Both the position numbers and the translations under genes were made by a program. This document shows positions 24,741 through 34,004 of a stretch of 64,000 nt of DNA, piece after piece. Source of the stretch: an uncultured Roseiflexaceae bacterium (GTDB lineage: Bacteria; Chloroflexota; Chloroflexia; Chloroflexales; Roseiflexaceae); NCBI GenBank assembly GCA_937974195.1, contig CALJIC010000349.1, positions 6,836 through 70,835 on the forward strand, read 5' to 3'. The stretch's first letter is position 1. Every line of letters begins with the position of its first letter. The notes beneath the pieces were generated by a model. That model searched no databases and was not told the origin of the DNA. It saw only the letters and a program-made list of their open reading frames with translations.

Positions 24741-25934
24741 ATGGCTGAGACGTACTTCCTAGCCGGCGCGGCGACGCGCAGCATCACCCCTGTGCTCGGC
24801 GAGCGCCCGGTGTTCCTGGCCGGCTTCCAGCGCGACCGGCGCGCCACGGGGGTCGAGAGCGAGCTCTATGTGCGGGCGCTGGCGCTGCGCCTGGAGGACC
24901 GCGCCGCGCTGCTGGTCGCCTGCGATCTGATCGGCCTGTCCAGGCCGGACGTGGACGAGCTGCGGCCGGCGCTGACCCGCTTTGGGATCGACCCGCAGGC
25001 GCTGATCGTGACCTGCACGCACACGCACAGCGGCCCCGACACGCTCGGCCTGTGGGGGCCCGACGAGGCGACGTGCGGGGTGGACCTGGCCTACCTGACC
25101 CGTGTCAAGCAGGCGATCGTCGAGGCGGCGCTCGAGGCGCTGACCTTCTGCTGCCCGGCGCTGGTGCGCGGCGCGATGGCCCGCCTGCCTGGCTACATCG
25201 CCAACCTTCGCACGCCGGAGGTGGTGGACGACGAGCTGGCGGCGCTGCAGTTCGTCAAGCCGGACGGCGAGGTGATCGCGACGCTGCTGAACCTCGCCTG
25301 CCACCCCGAGGTGCTGGTTGGGGAGAGCACGCTGATCTCGGCCGACTACGCCGGCCACGCCTGCGCCGCGGTGGAGCGGGCCGCGGGCGGCACGGCGCTG
25401 CACGTCTCCGGCGCGCTCGGCGGCATGCTCTCGCCGGCCACGGAGGAGCGCACGCCCCAGGCGGCGGCGCGCATGGGCCAGGCGTACGCCGAGGCCGCGC
25501 TGGCGGCCCTCGCGGCGGCGCCGACGGCCGAGGTGACGCGGCTGGAGCTGCGGCGGGCCAGGCTGGACATCCCGCTGCACAACCCGCTCTTCGAGCGGGC
25601 GCGCGACAACGGCGTGCTCCGCCCGCGCGAGCCCGGCGCGATCGTGACCACCGTCAGCTACCTGGACCTCGGGCCGGCGCAGGTGGTGGGCATCCCCGGC
25701 GAGCTCCTGCCGCGGCTCGGCGGGCAGCTCAAGCAGGCGCTCCCCGGGCCGTGCAAGGTCATCGCCGGCCTGGCGGATGACGAGATCGGCTATATTCTGC
25801 CCGACGACGAGTTCGTGGTGCCGGCGGACTACACGAACCCCGGCGCGCAGTACGAGGAGAGCATGTCGGTCGCGCCCGATGCCGGCTCGCGGGTGATGAG
25901 CGCGGCGCTCGGGCTCATACGCGGCGAGCAGTAG
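24741..25934 (+). CDS. Neutral/alkaline ceramidase N-terminal domain protein
   Basis: A 397-residue protein that matches only the N-terminal catalytic domain of neutral ceramidases. The zinc ligands lie in TCTHTHSGPD, LNLACHPEV supplies another histidine, and GALGGMLSP follows in the region of the active serine. No signal peptide or C-terminal Ig-like domain is present, so it is shorter than true ceramidases (over 600 residues) and probably cytoplasmic. Such short relatives are frequent in operons for sugar or glycoside use, where they may hydrolyse other amides. It begins 8 bp after the GH4 stop, so the two are co-transcribed. Confidence 0.82.
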   Translation: MAETYFLAGAATRSITPVLGERPVFLAGFQRDRRATGVESELYVRALALRLEDRAALLVACDLIGLSRPDVDELRPALTRFGIDPQALIVTCTHTHSGPDTLGLWGPDEATCGVDLAYLTRVKQAIVEAALEALTFCCPALVRGAMARLPGYIANLRTPEVVDDELAALQFVKPDGEVIATLLNLACHPEVLVGESTLISADYAGHACAAVERAAGGTALHVSGALGGMLSPATEERTPQAAARMGQAYAEAALAALAAAPTAEVTRLELRRARLDIPLHNPLFERARDNGVLRPREPGAIVTTVSYLDLGPAQVVGIPGELLPRLGGQLKQALPGPCKVIAGLADDEIGYILPDDEFVVPADYTNPGAQYEESMSVAPDAGSRVMSAALGLIRGEQ

Positions 25935-25967
25935 GGCGCTCCGGCCGAGCACTCAGGGGGCACGGGA

Positions 25968-26312
25968 ATGATCTACCAGCTGCGGATCTACGAGATCTTC
26001 GAGCACAACAAGGCGGCCTTCCACGCGCGCTTCCGCGACCACGCCGCGCGGATCATGCGCCGCTACGGCTTCTCGATCGTCGCTATGTGGGAGGCGAAGA
26101 CCGATACCCGGACGGAGTTCGTGTACCTGCTGGCCTGGCCCGATGAGGCCACGCTGCGCAGCGCCTGGGACGCGTTCCGGGCGGACGAGGAGTGGGCCGA
26201 GATCAAGCGGGTGACGAACGCGGAGCACGGCGACCTGGTCGGCGCGATCGAGGACCGCGTGCTCGTCCCGGTCGACTACAGCCCGCCGCTTCCGCACGCC
26301 GCCTCCGCCTGA
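25968..26312 (+). CDS. NIPSNAP family protein
   Basis: A 114-residue ferredoxin-like alpha/beta barrel domain. YQLRIYEIFEHNKAAFHARF is the N-terminal signature, followed by FSIVAMWEAK, FVYLLAWPDEATLRSAWDAF and VLVPVDYSP. Bacterial NIPSNAP proteins are small dimers of unknown enzymatic role, often in catabolic operons. It lies 33 bp after the ceramidase-like gene, in the same orientation. Confidence 0.88.
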   Translation: MIYQLRIYEIFEHNKAAFHARFRDHAARIMRRYGFSIVAMWEAKTDTRTEFVYLLAWPDEATLRSAWDAFRADEEWAEIKRVTNAEHGDLVGAIEDRVLVPVDYSPPLPHAASA

Positions 26313-26372
26313 GCCTGGGCGCTGGCGGCCTCTTCGCCAGCATATCGCGCTGACTGCTGCTGAAGGAGCCCT

Positions 26373-26957
26373 GTGGAGACCAAGAGCCGCTGCGGGTGGG
26401 CGGGGAACGACCCGCTCTACATCGCCTACCACGATACCGAGTGGGGCGTCCCGGTCCACGACGACCGGACGCTGTTCGAGTTTCTGGTGCTCGAGGGGGC
26501 GCAGGCCGGCCTGAGCTGGATCACCATCCTGCGCAAGCGCCCCGCCTACCGCGAGGCGTTCGACGGATTCGACCCGCACAAGGTCGCCGCCTACGACGAG
26601 GCGAAGGTGGCCGAGCTGCTGGAGAACCGCGGCATCGTGCGCAACCGGCTCAAGATCCAGGCGGCGATCACCAACGCGCGCGCGTTCGTGAAGGTCCAGG
26701 AGGAGTTCGGCAGCTTTGACGCCTATATCTGGCGCTTCGTGGACGGGGCGCCCAGGCAGAACAGCTGGCGCTCGCTGGCCGAGGTGCCCGCCGAGACGCC
26801 CGAGTCGCGCGCGCTCAGCAAGGACCTGGTGCGGCGCGGGTTCCGCTTCGTCGGGCCGACGATCATGTACGCCCACATGCAGGCCACCGGCATGGTCAAC
26901 GACCACCTGGTCGGCTGCTTCCGCCACGCCGAGGTCGCCGCGCTCAGGCGGGCGTAG
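26373..26957 (+). CDS. tag: DNA-3-methyladenine glycosylase I
   Basis: A 194-residue protein, typical Tag length, beginning at a GTG. The HhH glycosylase signature includes RCGWAGNDPLYIAYHDTEWG, whose Cys and His bind zinc, and QAGLSWITILRKRPAYREAF. FRFVGPTIMYAHMQATGMVN and DHLVGCFRH hold the second pair of zinc ligands. It removes 3-methyladenine from alkylated DNA to start base excision repair. It is the fourth gene after GH4, ceramidase-like and NIPSNAP; the 60-bp gap before it may mean partly independent expression. Confidence 0.94.
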   Translation: METKSRCGWAGNDPLYIAYHDTEWGVPVHDDRTLFEFLVLEGAQAGLSWITILRKRPAYREAFDGFDPHKVAAYDEAKVAELLENRGIVRNRLKIQAAITNARAFVKVQEEFGSFDAYIWRFVDGAPRQNSWRSLAEVPAETPESRALSKDLVRRGFRFVGPTIMYAHMQATGMVNDHLVGCFRHAEVAALRRA

Positions 26958-26983
26958 CCGCGCGCTCCACGCGCCCGGTGCGG

Positions 26984-29344
26984 CTAGCCGCGGCCCACCT
27001 CGACCGAGTCGATCAGCACTCCCAGCTCGCGCCCGTCCGGTGCGCGGAAGGTCTCGCTGCGCACCTCGACCAGCAGCTGCCCGGCGGCCCCTTGCGGCAG
27101 CGGCAGCGTGTAGGTGCGCCAGCCCGCGCCGACCTGCAGCGGGTGGCACACGTCTCTGACACAGACGCTGGCCGCGGCGCCCTGCCCATCGGGGCGGATG
27201 GCGGCCAGCCGCAGCCGCAGCAGGGCGGGAGCACCCTCCCCCACAGCTAGGCGCAGCGTGGCGCGGCCGTCCGTCCAGCGCGCCGTGGCGCCATCGATCA
27301 GCTCGCTCGGGTACACCCCGCGCACGTAGCCGAAGTCGAGCCCACCGCCGACATCGACGGCCGCCGCAGGAGCCGGCTCCAGCGCGCGCCAGGCGTAGTC
27401 CGTGACCCGCTGCTGGTCGGCGTAGGAGCCGGCGAAGGCCTCCCGCGCCCGCTCCTCATCGCCGAGCTCGCGCAGCGCGTCGCCGTACCAGGTGCTCGCC
27501 GGGTAGTAGAGCGGCTCGCGCCGCCAGGCCCGCCGGTAGGCCTCGGCGGCGCCGGGAAGATCCCCCTCGGCACGGCGCGCGTGGCCGAGGCGCAGCCAGG
27601 CGTCGGGGACATTGTGCGCGTCCACCGCCCGCTCGTAGGCCGCTCGCGCCCCCGCGTAGTCGCCGGCGCGCAGCCGCAGATCGCCGACGAGCGTGTGCCA
27701 GCCGCGCGCGGTGTTCTGCGCCGCCCAGTCCCACGGGTAGGAGGTCAGCACCGTCCAGAGGAACACCGCCCACAGCCCGAGGACGAGGATCGACTCCGGC
27801 TTGCGGAAGATCGAGCGGAGATCGCGGGCGTCGGCCTTCAAATGTCCGGCTGCGGCGTGCGGGCTTCGGACTGCTTCCTTCGAACGGCGTGCCGTGATGA
27901 TGCTCCGGGCGCGCGACAGAGCGAGGGCGGCGTACGGGATCAGCAGCGGGAACAGGAAGTGGCGGTAGCGGGCTTCGCCGTGGGTCAGGAGCATGGTCGC
28001 CACGGCGTAGCCGATCCAGGCCAGCGCGAGCCAGACCGGCGCGCCGAGCGTCCAGCCAAGAGCGCCGCGGGCGGGCGCCCGGCGCCGCTCGGCGAACGCG
28101 CGCGCCACGAGCCCGGCCGTCGCCGCCAGGGCGATAACGACGTACAGCAGGTCGTCGAACAGGAGCGCCGCGGCGAACAGCGGCAGATCGACCGTCTGGT
28201 AGTAGTTCTCGAGCAGGAAGCGGTCTTGGATGGGCTTGACGCGCGCCAGGAAGACCCAGTTCGGCCAGAGCTTGCGCAGCACGATCGCCGGGTCCTCGCG
28301 CAGCCGCTCCAGCCCGCGGGCGGTCGCGTACGCGGAGCGCTCGGCCGGGTTGCGGATCTGCTCCAGCTGGCGGTGGATCTCGCTCCGGCTCTCGCGCGGC
28401 TCGTTGAAGACCCACAGGTTGTAGGAGAGGCCGGTCTCCACCAGGATCGGCTCGCCGTAGGCCAGCGCGTTGCGAACGGTCCACGGGGCGATCGTGAGCG
28501 TCGCGGCGGCCAGGAACAGCAGCGGCGGCAGCAGGAGCGCCCGCAGCGACGGCCGGCGTTCGGGCGCCGGCGACTTCTCTTCCCCAGATGTGGGGCCTGC
28601 GCCCGCCCGCAGCGCCCGGAGGAGCAGCCACAGCGCGGCGACGGGCAGAAACAGCAGCGTCATCGAGCGCGTCAGGGTCGCCAGGCCGAAGAGCACGCCG
28701 GCCGCCACCGGCAGCGCTTTCCCGAAGCCCTGGACGCTCGGATCGGGCGCGCCGCTGCGGGACGGCCACGCGAGCAGGCACAGCAGGCCGAGCTGGAACA
28801 GAAACGTGAACAGCGTCTCGGCCATGTACAGGCTGCCGAAGGTCGCCAGCGTCCAGAGCAGCGCCGTGATCAGCGCGGCCAGCAGCGGGGCCGCGCTCGC
28901 AGCCTCACCCGGCCGGTGGGCCGCGAGCCGCCGGGCGAGCAGGTAGGCGAGGAAGACGTTCGCCACGCTGAGCGCGATGTTCGGCAGGGCCGCCAGGTGC
29001 AGGTCGCCGCCCGCGAGCCAGAGCGACCCGGCCAGGAACAGCGGGTAGAGCGGCGCGCGCAGCCAGTGGTAGGTGTCGTAGAAGACCCAGCCGCGGCCGG
29101 CCAGCAGGTCGCGGGCGACGGCGATGTACTCGACCTCGTCGTTCGCCGGCTCGTGGAGCGGCTGGCTCCAGAGCAGCAGCCGCAGGCCGAGCGCCAGCGC
29201 CAGGACCGCGGCGAGGCGCCAGTGGCCCAGGGCCGCGCGAAGCCAGACGCGCGGCATCGCCGCGGCCTCACCGGCCGCGCGCCGCCTGCCGGCCGCTGGC
29301 CGCAGCGCTCCGCTCCGTGCTGTGTGCTGGTCGTCGGTGATCAT
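26984..29344 (-). CDS. GT39-like membrane glycosyltransferase with TPRs and C-terminal sandwich-like domain (third of three)
   Basis: A 786-residue protein. It has a short polar N-terminus and about ten transmembrane helices. The lumenal motif NDEVEYIAVARDLL with WLRAPLYPLF is typical of GT-C (ArnT/PMT, GT39) enzymes that use polyprenyl-phosphate sugars. TPR-like helices follow at about residues 550-655 (GDYAGARAAYERAV, GDLPGAAEAYRRAW). A C-terminal domain from about residue 663 starts VDVGGGLDFGYVRGVYPSE and ends RELGVLIDSVEVG. The start overlaps the upstream gene by 4 bp. Probably glycosylates an envelope polymer or protein outside the membrane; donor and acceptor are unknown. Confidence 0.8.
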   Translation of the reverse strand: MITDDQHTARSGALRPAAGRRRAAGEAAAMPRVWLRAALGHWRLAAVLALALGLRLLLWSQPLHEPANDEVEYIAVARDLLAGRGWVFYDTYHWLRAPLYPLFLAGSLWLAGGDLHLAALPNIALSVANVFLAYLLARRLAAHRPGEAASAAPLLAALITALLWTLATFGSLYMAETLFTFLFQLGLLCLLAWPSRSGAPDPSVQGFGKALPVAAGVLFGLATLTRSMTLLFLPVAALWLLLRALRAGAGPTSGEEKSPAPERRPSLRALLLPPLLFLAAATLTIAPWTVRNALAYGEPILVETGLSYNLWVFNEPRESRSEIHRQLEQIRNPAERSAYATARGLERLREDPAIVLRKLWPNWVFLARVKPIQDRFLLENYYQTVDLPLFAAALLFDDLLYVVIALAATAGLVARAFAERRRAPARGALGWTLGAPVWLALAWIGYAVATMLLTHGEARYRHFLFPLLIPYAALALSRARSIITARRSKEAVRSPHAAAGHLKADARDLRSIFRKPESILVLGLWAVFLWTVLTSYPWDWAAQNTARGWHTLVGDLRLRAGDYAGARAAYERAVDAHNVPDAWLRLGHARRAEGDLPGAAEAYRRAWRREPLYYPASTWYGDALRELGDEERAREAFAGSYADQQRVTDYAWRALEPAPAAAVDVGGGLDFGYVRGVYPSELIDGATARWTDGRATLRLAVGEGAPALLRLRLAAIRPDGQGAAASVCVRDVCHPLQVGAGWRTYTLPLPQGAAGQLLVEVRSETFRAPDGRELGVLIDSVEVGRG

Positions 29345-31470
29345 CGAGGCAGCAGCACAATCGAGTCGACCATCACGCCGAGCTCGCGGTTGTCGGGGCT
29401 GGCCCGGTCGAGGGCGCGCGGCCGGAAGGTGTCGCTGCGCAGGGCGACGAGCACCAGCCCGTCGGCGGTCGCGGCCGCCGGGAGCTCGATCCGGTAGGTC
29501 TGCCAGCCGGCCGCCGGGGCCAGCGTCTCAACCACCTGCCCGTCCACGAGCACCGTCACCTGGGGCTGGGGCGCGCCCGCGGGCCTGCCGCCCGCCAGCC
29601 GCAGCTCGAGCAGCGCCATTGTACCAGGCGGGGCCGTGAGCCGCAGCTCGGCCGCTGCGCGCGTCCAGCGGTAGGCGCCGGACTCGGCGGCGTGGAAGCC
29701 GCGCAGATACCCGAGGTCCAGCCCTCCGCCGACATCCAGGCTCTGCGGGGCCGGGCCGAGCGGCGCGAAGGCGTCCCAGGCCCAGGCCTGCATATCTTCG
29801 AGCGTGGCGGTCTCGTAGGCCAGGTCCGCGCGCGCGGCCTCGGTCTCGCCGATTGCGCGCAGCACGGCGCCCCGCAGGACGTGCGCGCGCGGGTGGTCGG
29901 GCACCGCCTTCACCGCCGCATCGAGCGCCTCCCGCGCCGCCGCGAGGTCGCCGTCGGCCAGCGCCGCGCGCGCCAGGGCCACACGCGCCAGCGCGCTGGC
30001 CGGGTCCAGCCCGATGGCTGCCCGCGCCGCAGCCGCAGCGGCCGGGCTGTCGCCGGCGTCGAGCGCGCGCTCCGCCCGCCACAGCGCGCTGTGCTTGCTG
30101 GCGAGCATCCAGCTCTCGGCCAGATACGGCCGGTGGAGCAGCATCAGCGCGAGGCAGGCCAGCGAGCTGAGGGCGGCGCCGGCGACGCGCCAGGCGACCG
30201 GGCGCCGCGGCGCGCCCCGAGCCACGAGCCGCGCCAGCGCCCAGCCGGCGTAGGGCAGCAGCGCCGGGTAGAGCGGCAGCCGGTAGCGCAGCTCGACGTG
30301 AAAGACCAGCGCCGTGAGCAGCACGTACAGCGCCCACGGCACAAACAGCCAGCGCGCGCCCCGGAGACTCCCGGGCGCCAGCCACAGCCCGGCCAGCCCG
30401 CCGAACAGCGTCAGCAGCCAGACGCCGTCGCCGAGCAGCAGCCGCAGCCAGACCTCGTGCGGCGGCACCCAGATCGCGCGCCGCTCGCGCATATCGTCGA
30501 AGAACTGCAGGGCGAAGAACTTCTGCGCCTCGCCCCAGGCCTTGGCCGCGAAGCGCCCCGGGTCCGCGGCGATCGCCGCCAGCCCGCGCTCGGTCGCCAG
30601 CCGCTGGCGGGTCGCCCGGTCCTCGCCGAGGGCGTAGAGCTGCGCCTTCACCGCCTCGCGGCCGGCGGGGTCGTTGTCGAGCCACAGGTTCTCGGCCCCG
30701 GTCGTGTCCACCACGATCAGCGCGCCGTAGGCGATGTAGTTGCGGGCCGTCCAGGGCGCGACCACCAGACCGAATCCGAGCGGCAGCAGGCACAGCGCGA
30801 GCAGCCGGCGGCGCAGCTCCTGCCGCTGGTGGAGCGCGGCGGCGAGCCAGAGCACGCTGAGCGGCAGCAGCGGCAGCGCCACCGAGCGCACGAGCGCCAG
30901 GCAGCCGAGCGTGAGCCCGGCCAGCCCGGCCCACGCCGCCCACCCCCGCACCGGCGCCCGCTCGGCGGCGCCGATCCGCAGCAGCATCCAGAGGAACAGC
31001 GTCAGCCCGAACAGGAACAGCGTCTCGGTCAGCAGCTCGGTGGCGTTGGCCGCCAGCGTGTAGCTGAGCGCCGCCAGAAGCCCCGCGGCGAACGCGGCCC
31101 GCCGCTCGCGGAACAGCTGGCGGGCGAGCGCGTAGAGCGGCACCACCGTCAGCGCGCTGATGACCGCCTGGACGAGCCGCAGCCGCTGGACGAGCGAGTC
31201 GAAGAGGTAGATGCAGGCCGCGAGAAAGCCGGTGTAGAGCGGCGGGCGCATCAGACGAAGCTCGACATAACGGTGCTCGCGCAGCAGCGTCAGCGCCTGG
31301 TCGAGATACTCGCGCTCGTCGCCGCCCAGGGGGTACAGCTCGTGCCAGCGCCAGACCAGCAGGCGCAGGGTGAGGGCGAGGGCGAACAGGGCGATCGGCG
31401 CCAGGTAGCCGGCAACGGCCCGGCTCGGCGCCCGGCCTGCTGCCGCCGGCCATGTACCTTGCTCCTTCAC
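29341..31470 (-). CDS. GT39-like membrane glycosyltransferase with TPRs and C-terminal sandwich-like domain (second of three)
   Basis: A 709-residue paralogue of both neighbours. The GT-C motif is LGGDEREYLDQALTLL with RPPLYTGFLA. About ten membrane helices follow, then TPR-like repeats at about 460-570 (GDSPAAAAAARAAIGLDP, GDLAAAREALDAAVKAVP). The C-terminal domain from about 579 starts LDVGGGLDLGYLRGFHAAE and ends NRELGVMVDSIVLLPR. It overlaps both neighbours by 4 bp (ATGA or GTGA type), indicating coupled translation of all three. The aspartate of the GDE motif is the expected catalytic base of GT-C enzymes. Confidence 0.82.
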   Translation of the reverse strand: MKEQGTWPAAAGRAPSRAVAGYLAPIALFALALTLRLLVWRWHELYPLGGDEREYLDQALTLLREHRYVELRLMRPPLYTGFLAACIYLFDSLVQRLRLVQAVISALTVVPLYALARQLFRERRAAFAAGLLAALSYTLAANATELLTETLFLFGLTLFLWMLLRIGAAERAPVRGWAAWAGLAGLTLGCLALVRSVALPLLPLSVLWLAAALHQRQELRRRLLALCLLPLGFGLVVAPWTARNYIAYGALIVVDTTGAENLWLDNDPAGREAVKAQLYALGEDRATRQRLATERGLAAIAADPGRFAAKAWGEAQKFFALQFFDDMRERRAIWVPPHEVWLRLLLGDGVWLLTLFGGLAGLWLAPGSLRGARWLFVPWALYVLLTALVFHVELRYRLPLYPALLPYAGWALARLVARGAPRRPVAWRVAGAALSSLACLALMLLHRPYLAESWMLASKHSALWRAERALDAGDSPAAAAAARAAIGLDPASALARVALARAALADGDLAAAREALDAAVKAVPDHPRAHVLRGAVLRAIGETEAARADLAYETATLEDMQAWAWDAFAPLGPAPQSLDVGGGLDLGYLRGFHAAESGAYRWTRAAAELRLTAPPGTMALLELRLAGGRPAGAPQPQVTVLVDGQVVETLAPAAGWQTYRIELPAAATADGLVLVALRSDTFRPRALDRASPDNRELGVMVDSIVLLPR

Positions 31471-33953
31471 GGCCGCAGCTCCACCCAGTCCAGGCGCACC
31501 CCCAGGCGCTGCACCTGGCCGAGCGACTCCTCGCTCTGCTGGCGGAGGTAGCGCTCCGGGCCGGGGACGAACGTGCGCGCCCGCAGGGTGATGACCACAT
31601 CCGCTCCCTCAGCGACGGCGGGGATCTGCACGCTGAACGTGCGCGGGCCGCCGGCGTCGGGGGCGAACTCGCCGACGACGCGGCCGCCGGCGAGCACCTG
31701 CACCGGAGGCGGCGGGCCCATGTCGATCGGCCAGCCGCGCCCGTCGGCGTGCAGCAGGAGCTCCTGTGCGCCGCCCGTGCCCGCGGCCGGGAAGCGCAGC
31801 CGCGCGCCGTCGGTGCACCAGCGCCAGGTCGTGCGCTCGACCGGGTCGCCCTCGCCGAGATAGCAGCCGGCGATATAGCCGAGGTCCAGGTTGCCGCCCA
31901 GGTCGATCCGCCGCGTCGGGGCCGGGCGCAGCCACTCCCACGCCCAGTCCACCGGGTTGGCGTCGTCCACATAGCGCTGGGTGAAGGTCGCCCGCGCCGC
32001 CGCCTCATCCCCCAGGCTGCGCAGCGCGTCGCCGCGCAGCACCGCGCCGCGCGCGTCCCTGGCGCGATCCACCGTCTCAGCCGGCAGCAGCCGCAGCACA
32101 TCGGCGTAGCGCCCGGCGCGCGCGGCGATCAGCGCCTCTCCAAGCCGCGCCACCTCGGCGCTCACCTGCCCCGAGCGCAGCGCCGCCGCAGCCCCGGCGA
32201 AGTCATCCTCGCGCAGCGCCGCAGCGAAGCGCCGGTCGCCCTCGGCGCGCGGGCGGGCCGCGATCGCCAGCCGCGTGATCTCCAGGCTCGACGGGTACGG
32301 CCCGAGGTACGAGGCCCAGCGGGCAGGCTCATCCGGCGCGCGCGGCTCGAGGTAGGCGTACGGCGTCGCCGCCACCAGCCAGAGCAGCCCGGCCAGCGCG
32401 CCGGTCGCCCACATCCACCCCGCGCCCGCCGGTCCATGCAGCCGGGCGGGCGGGCGCGACGGCTGCGCCGCGGAGGCGCGCCTTCGGGCGAGGAGCTGGA
32501 GCCCCGCCGCGAGCGCGTAGGCGGCGAAGATCAGCGCGAACGGCATGAGCGGCAGGCGGAAGCGGTTGATCGCGAACAGCAGCGGCGCCGTCGCCAGGTT
32601 GTAGAGCCACCACAGCCCGACCAGCGATGCCAGCGACCAGGAGCCGAGCGCCGCTGGAGACGCCCGCCGCCCACCGGCGTCTCTCCGGGCGTGCGCCCAG
32701 CCGAGCACCGCGAGCGGCAGCACCAGCACGTACAGCGTGTCCTCCAGCACAAACAGCCCGAGCACATACCACACCGGCAGGCGCCCGCTGCTGAAGCCGC
32801 TCGTGAAGCGCTCGGCGCCGGTGTAGTTGATCTGGAACAGGTCGATCAGCTCGGCGAGCGACTTCTGGACGAACGCCGCCGGCCTGGCTGCGATCAGGCA
32901 GACGGCCTCGCTCATCATCGCCGCCTGGCGCGCCGCCTGAGTCGGGAGCGGGCCGGGGTGAGGGACGCATGGCTCGCTGTAGCCGGCCTCCGATACCGGC
33001 TGGCCCAGCAGGCCGAGCACGAAGTTGCGCACCTGCGCGTCCTCGCGGCGCCCCTCGTAGGCCGTGCGGGCGCCCAGCAGCAGGTTAAAGGCGCCGCTGG
33101 TGTCCACCGCCACCAGCCCGCCGTACTGCCGGCTGTTGTAGATCGTCCAGGGGCCGATGGTGACCGCAGCGGCCACGGCGAACACCAGCGCGCCCTTCCA
33201 GCCGGCCCTGATCCTGGCCGGTAGCCCGCCGGTGCGATCGGCCGGCCGCAGCAGCAGCCAGAGGGCCACAATCGGCACGAACCCGAGCGCCAGGCTGCGG
33301 GTGAGCGTCGCGAGCCCGAGCAGCACGCCGGCCGCGGCCAGCGGCCAGAAGCGCCGCAGCGCGCCGGCTGCTGTGTGCGCGGCTCCGGGGCGCCCGTCGA
33401 GCCGGGTCAGCGCCCAGAATGCCGCCAGCAGCAGCGTGATGAACAGGGTCTCCGAGAGCAGCACCTGTGCGTAGACCGCGAAGGGGAAGAAGATCGCCGT
33501 GAGCAGCGCCGCGATGCCGGGGACGGCGTCAAGCGGCCCGGCGGCCGCCGGCTCCTGCTCGCCCGACGCGCCCCGCGCGCTGCGGGTGAGCTGGCGGGCG
33601 AGCGCGTAGACCAGGGCGACATTCAGCAGGCTCAGCAGGGACTGCGTCACGAAGATCGGCGCGAGCTGATCGCCGAAGAGCCGGAGGTGCGCCGCGACGA
33701 ACAGCGGGTAGAGCGGCGCGCGTGTCCAGAGGTAGCCGTGGTACCAGGCGAAGCTGCGCCCCTGCGCGAGCCACGACGCCGCCGAGAGGTACTCGCCCTC
33801 GTCCGAGATCAGGCCGAGGCGCGGGAGGTTCCCCCACAGCAGCGCCCGCAGCAGAGCGCCCACGATCAGCGCGACGACCAGAGGATGCAGCAGCGCGGCT
33901 GCGCCGGGCCACACCGCGGCCGCGCGGCGGAGATGCTTGCCGGAGATTCTCAA
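31467..33953 (-). CDS. GT39-like membrane glycosyltransferase with TPR-like region and C-terminal sandwich-like domain (first of three)
   Basis: An 828-residue paralogue, promoter-proximal. The GT-C motif is LISDEGEYLSAASWLAQ with WTRAPLYPLFVAA. It has about eleven membrane helices and a helical TPR-like stretch at about 560-690. The C-terminal domain starts IDLGGNLDLGYIAGCYLGE and ends QRLGVRLDWVELRP. The start appears to be TTG at 33953, since no ATG or GTG lies in a better place; this is uncertain. A TATAAT lies 46 bases upstream. It is followed by two paralogues in one transcript. Confidence 0.8.
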   Translation of the reverse strand: MRISGKHLRRAAAVWPGAAALLHPLVVALIVGALLRALLWGNLPRLGLISDEGEYLSAASWLAQGRSFAWYHGYLWTRAPLYPLFVAAHLRLFGDQLAPIFVTQSLLSLLNVALVYALARQLTRSARGASGEQEPAAAGPLDAVPGIAALLTAIFFPFAVYAQVLLSETLFITLLLAAFWALTRLDGRPGAAHTAAGALRRFWPLAAAGVLLGLATLTRSLALGFVPIVALWLLLRPADRTGGLPARIRAGWKGALVFAVAAAVTIGPWTIYNSRQYGGLVAVDTSGAFNLLLGARTAYEGRREDAQVRNFVLGLLGQPVSEAGYSEPCVPHPGPLPTQAARQAAMMSEAVCLIAARPAAFVQKSLAELIDLFQINYTGAERFTSGFSSGRLPVWYVLGLFVLEDTLYVLVLPLAVLGWAHARRDAGGRRASPAALGSWSLASLVGLWWLYNLATAPLLFAINRFRLPLMPFALIFAAYALAAGLQLLARRRASAAQPSRPPARLHGPAGAGWMWATGALAGLLWLVAATPYAYLEPRAPDEPARWASYLGPYPSSLEITRLAIAARPRAEGDRRFAAALREDDFAGAAAALRSGQVSAEVARLGEALIAARAGRYADVLRLLPAETVDRARDARGAVLRGDALRSLGDEAAARATFTQRYVDDANPVDWAWEWLRPAPTRRIDLGGNLDLGYIAGCYLGEGDPVERTTWRWCTDGARLRFPAAGTGGAQELLLHADGRGWPIDMGPPPPVQVLAGGRVVGEFAPDAGGPRTFSVQIPAVAEGADVVITLRARTFVPGPERYLRQQSEESLGQVQRLGVRLDWVELRP

Positions 33954-33998
33954 GAACGGCCCGCTTTCGCGACACCGACAGCCTGTGACATGCCGCGG

Positions 33999-34004
33999 AT
34001 TATA
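33999..34004 (-). promoter_or_regulatory. -10 box (TATAAT) for the glycosyltransferase operon
   Basis: Consensus TATAAT on the minus strand, immediately after the histidine kinase stop codon and 46 bases before the TTG start of the first glycosyltransferase gene. Confidence 0.5.

Noticed and set aside
27581..29497. 638-codon plus-strand frame
   Set aside because: Antisense to the third glycosyltransferase gene; low-complexity Arg/Gln composition.
29528..32101. 857-codon minus-strand frame
   Set aside because: Out-of-frame shadow of two recognised glycosyltransferase genes.
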